Source: Flavobacteriales bacterium (GTDB lineage Bacteria > Bacteroidota > Bacteroidia > Flavobacteriales_D > Parvicellaceae). From it: 64,000 nt of DNA. The translations under genes and the position numbers were made by a program. The stretch covers positions 27,187-91,186 of the forward strand of contig JAOASC010000043.1 of NCBI GenBank assembly GCA_025210295.1. The letters are read 5' to 3'. Positions 62,801 through 64,000 of this stretch are shown piece after piece (position 1 is the first letter of the stretch; each line of letters begins with the position of its first letter). The notes beneath the pieces were generated by a model, which saw only the letters and a list, made by a program, of their open reading frames with translations, did no database searches and was not told the DNA's origin.

Positions 62801-64000
62801 ATATAATGTAACTGCTACTGTAGCTGGTTGTATTAGCCCTTCTGCTACAACAGCTGTTGTGATTAATAATTGTGGACCAACTGCTAATGATGATGTTGCT
62901 ACTTCTAACTTATTAGAAGATGGGGCAGATGGTACAATTAATATATTAGGAAATGATACTGATATCGATGGAACACCATCAGCGCCAACAAATGGAGTAG
63001 GTCAGTATGTAGTTGATTTGGATCCTAGTACTCCAGGAACACAAACAACGTACACTGATGCAACCGGAACTTGGACCTATAATCCAGCAACTGGTGTTGT
63101 AACTTTTGATCCAGCAAACGATTATAACGGAACAGCTACGATTACTTATGAATTATTTGATCCAGAAGGAAATAGTGATCAGGCAGTAATTACTTTCACT
63201 GTAGATCCAGTAAATGATGTGCCAAGCCAAGGAAATGAAACTTTAACAGGGGTGCAAGAGGATGCAACAACACCAACCACAAGTGGAGATCTAACAGCAA
63301 ACAATATAGATCCTGATGGAACGACAACAACTGTTACTACAGTAGTCAGTACAACAGGAGGCGGAACAACTACCATAACAGGAGGTGGAACGACAATAGA
63401 TTATACACCAGCGCCAAACTTCAATGGAGTAGATACGGTAATTTATACGGTGTGTGATGCAGGGACACCAATGCCTGCTCAATGTGTAAACGATACGTTA
63501 TTTGTAACCGTAGATCCAGTAAATGATGCACCAAGTCAAGGGAACGAAACCTTAACAGTTAATGAAGATGATCCAGCAACAACAAGTGTTGATTTAACAA
63601 CAAACAATATAGATCCTGATGGAACGACAACAACTGTTACTACTGTAGTCAGTACAACAGGAGGCGGAACAACTACCATAACAGGAGGTGGAACGACAAT
63701 AGATTATACACCAGCACCAAACTTCAATGGAGTGGATACGGTAATTTATACGGTATGTGATGCTGGAATACCACTGCCAGCAGCATGTGTTAATGATACG
63801 TTATTTGTAACAGTTAACCCTATAAATGATGCACCAAGCCAAGGGAACGAAACCTTAACAGGAGTGCAAGAGGATGCAACAACACCAACCACAAGTGGAG
63901 ATCTAACAGTAAATAATATAGATCCTGATGGAACGACAACGACTGTTACTACTGTAGTAAGTACAACAGGAGGAGGTACCACTACAATTACAAATGGTGG
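59880..64000 (+). CDS. Giant calcium-binding, cadherin-like repeat adhesin (partial, 3' end off window)
   Basis: ATG 59880 opens a frame that reaches the right edge without a stop (at least 1373 residues). A signal peptide (about residues 1-29, ending SVLA) is followed by a beta-rich N-terminal region of about 500 residues. A run of thrombospondin type 3-like, Asp-rich calcium motifs (DVDGDGIDDITDIDNDNDG and similar) covers about 61459-62160, with two or three Ig-like domains after it (about 62160-62870). From 62876 come cadherin-like/VCBS-like domains (TANDDVATSNLLEDGADGT, then units with VNDAPSQGNETLT). These are features of large surface adhesins. The export signal at the C-terminus is outside the window. 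Confidence 0.85.
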   Translation, partial: MNLLIKVKGNYYSLLSLMLLFFVSTSVLAEGTRQMSPVNSANGTALVVWPSSTRGTYLNAPVDQRLQFTVDDHTTENLYFGFHTRTYDNFSSAVVTDAYYRIYNQAGTQVAGPTLIPTTGAGYIQDYNEAFAGPNIGGATPAGYTPFLFDPTTNGDFYIEIYRSSDGGTTSNNLEIMMPFFDFTVSDPSNNQVDGRVWCRKWSFATVDLVAVDGGGNNTYNNALGGSSLADFFVYTQDQQILSIDFQTGFNPLAFEITTNFYGISNTGNFTNDRRSTNNFTGVSPTLANGYQIFLNQPDLNIFPISPTSQPAITSNIFGCPGNYFIPYVIAEAGDISIFLDLNGTPGYQAGTADLVLEDYGLAAGNHLMAWNGLDGLGNVAPVNVSTSVVVTIYRGRTNIPLYDAELNTNGLIVTGLFPATNNRPLYWDDRLLTVSGGTCTGGTNNTEVVIPGTSAQAGMLDGVLGPSHAWDGTGSGNVVPAPNSGSDGSATVNLLCDDFGNIRTINTWFWALDASSPVTAMIVPDCDVDGDGIDDITDIDNDNDGILDVDENIDDPFGDNDGDLIYNYLDLDYPGFVDVNSDGINDNFDLDLDGLVNAIDHDSDGDGCLDVFEAGYTDVSPADGEVDGTGYNPDGTVAGSDGYGLPLDQNGNFVFDYLENIDTDGDGFGDNCDDDDDNDGIVDNLDNAPLDPSSCIDDDGDGCDDCSQTASNDFAPGANNDITNDGLDTDGDGICNVGDLDDDNDGCLDVNDTDPLVANPLNIVATATPGAICAGDPVNLSATGGATYTWDNGLGAGASHSVSPTTTTTYTVTGDNGLGCTSTGTVTVTVTPLPTTPVATNNSPICEGETLNLTASTITGATYAWTGPSSFTSTSQNPTVSTSATILMSGTYSVTATVAGCTSLPATTSVTVNTIPAAPTVSSNSPVCAVTGDINLTASTIVGATYAWTGPNSFSSTSQNPSITGATALNAGTYNVTATVAGCISPSATTAVVINNCGPTANDDVATSNLLEDGADGTINILGNDTDIDGTPSAPTNGVGQYVVDLDPSTPGTQTTYTDATGTWTYNPATGVVTFDPANDYNGTATITYELFDPEGNSDQAVITFTVDPVNDVPSQGNETLTGVQEDATTPTTSGDLTANNIDPDGTTTTVTTVVSTTGGGTTTITGGGTTIDYTPAPNFNGVDTVIYTVCDAGTPMPAQCVNDTLFVTVDPVNDAPSQGNETLTVNEDDPATTSVDLTTNNIDPDGTTTTVTTVVSTTGGGTTTITGGGTTIDYTPAPNFNGVDTVIYTVCDAGIPLPAACVNDTLFVTVNPINDAPSQGNETLTGVQEDATTPTTSGDLTVNNIDPDGTTTTVTTVVSTTGGGTTTITNG
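63222..64000 (+). repeat. Tandem coding repeats of about 303-309 bp
   Basis: Units begin near 63222, 63531 and 63834 (periods of 309 and 303 bases). Each encodes PSQGNETLT, NNIDPDGTTTTVTTVVSTTG, DYTPAPNFNGVDTVIYTVCD and CVNDTLFVTV. Long stretches are nearly identical in DNA, so the repeats are young or kept alike by recombination. The array continues past the edge. Confidence 0.92.

Noticed and set aside
23..63982. tRNA, rRNA, transposase or integrase genes
   Set aside because: Looked for cloverleaf-like segments, terminal inverted repeats and DDE or tyrosine recombinase motifs by eye and found none.
63222..64000. Regular repeats considered as a CRISPR array
   Set aside because: Units of about 300 bp are in frame, continuous and without unique spacers; they are protein repeats.

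Overview
The window is AT-rich DNA from a member of the Bacteroidota, most likely Flavobacteriales. The evidence is several large secreted proteins with type IX secretion system (T9SS) C-terminal sorting domains, a GldA-type gliding ABC ATPase, Bacteroidota-typical families (DUF6089, DUF2480, SprB repeats, FISUMP domains), many promoters with the Bacteroidota -7 motif TAnnTTTG, and a SAM-II type riboswitch before metK. I see no phage, plasmid, insertion sequence, CRISPR array, tRNA or rRNA. This is chromosomal housekeeping DNA interleaved with surface-protein genes.

Layout. 1-1895 (minus): an ECF sigma factor followed by a membrane-anchored probable anti-sigma protein that runs off the left edge. 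2039-2713: trmB, ending in an 8-bp minisatellite. 2770-10461 (minus): a secreted trypsin-like protease, three consecutive SurA/PpiC-type periplasmic chaperone genes, and guaB. 10645-16008 (plus): an MsbA-like ABC exporter, recQ, and a T9SS-exported protein. 16406-21405 (plus): three tandem genes carrying four copies of the FISUMP domain, the first also with a fibre-like repetitive stalk. 21410-29080 (minus): menD, menF, a hotdog thioesterase, a 1426-residue secreted M43 metalloprotease and a small exported peptide, so tightly spaced that they may be one transcript. 29242-29934: an OmpR-type response regulator without an adjacent kinase.

30069-33455 (minus): two DUF6089 outer-membrane proteins, nadK and a CBS-domain gene. 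nadK appears to lack an ordinary start codon; ATT at 32775 fits best. 33607-40022 (plus): a compact glycan operon with two glycosyltransferases, an O-antigen polymerase/ligase-like membrane protein, a nucleotide-sugar epimerase/dehydratase and an AsnB-like amidotransferase. 40191-45751 (plus): a type-B-sorted adhesin, aroA, a SufT/DUF59 Fe-S protein and DUF2480. 45755-57066 (minus): glmM, three surface proteins (one with an S74 intramolecular chaperone) and metK with its riboswitch. 57238-59617: gldA facing away from rsgA-dtd across overlapping promoters. 59880 to the right edge: the N-terminal part of a giant calcium-binding, cadherin-like repeat adhesin.

Together the region combines central metabolism (GMP, SAM, menaquinone, chorismate, NADP, amino sugar) with cell-envelope biogenesis: outer-membrane protein chaperones feed the envelope, and T9SS substrates and glycan genes dress the surface. 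I do not see a clearly new defence or mobile system. The items most worth a second look are the nadK start codon, the dyad over the glycan-operon promoter, the gldA/rsgA overlapping promoters, the protease-menaquinone coupling, the FISUMP array and the sigma/anti-sigma pair.
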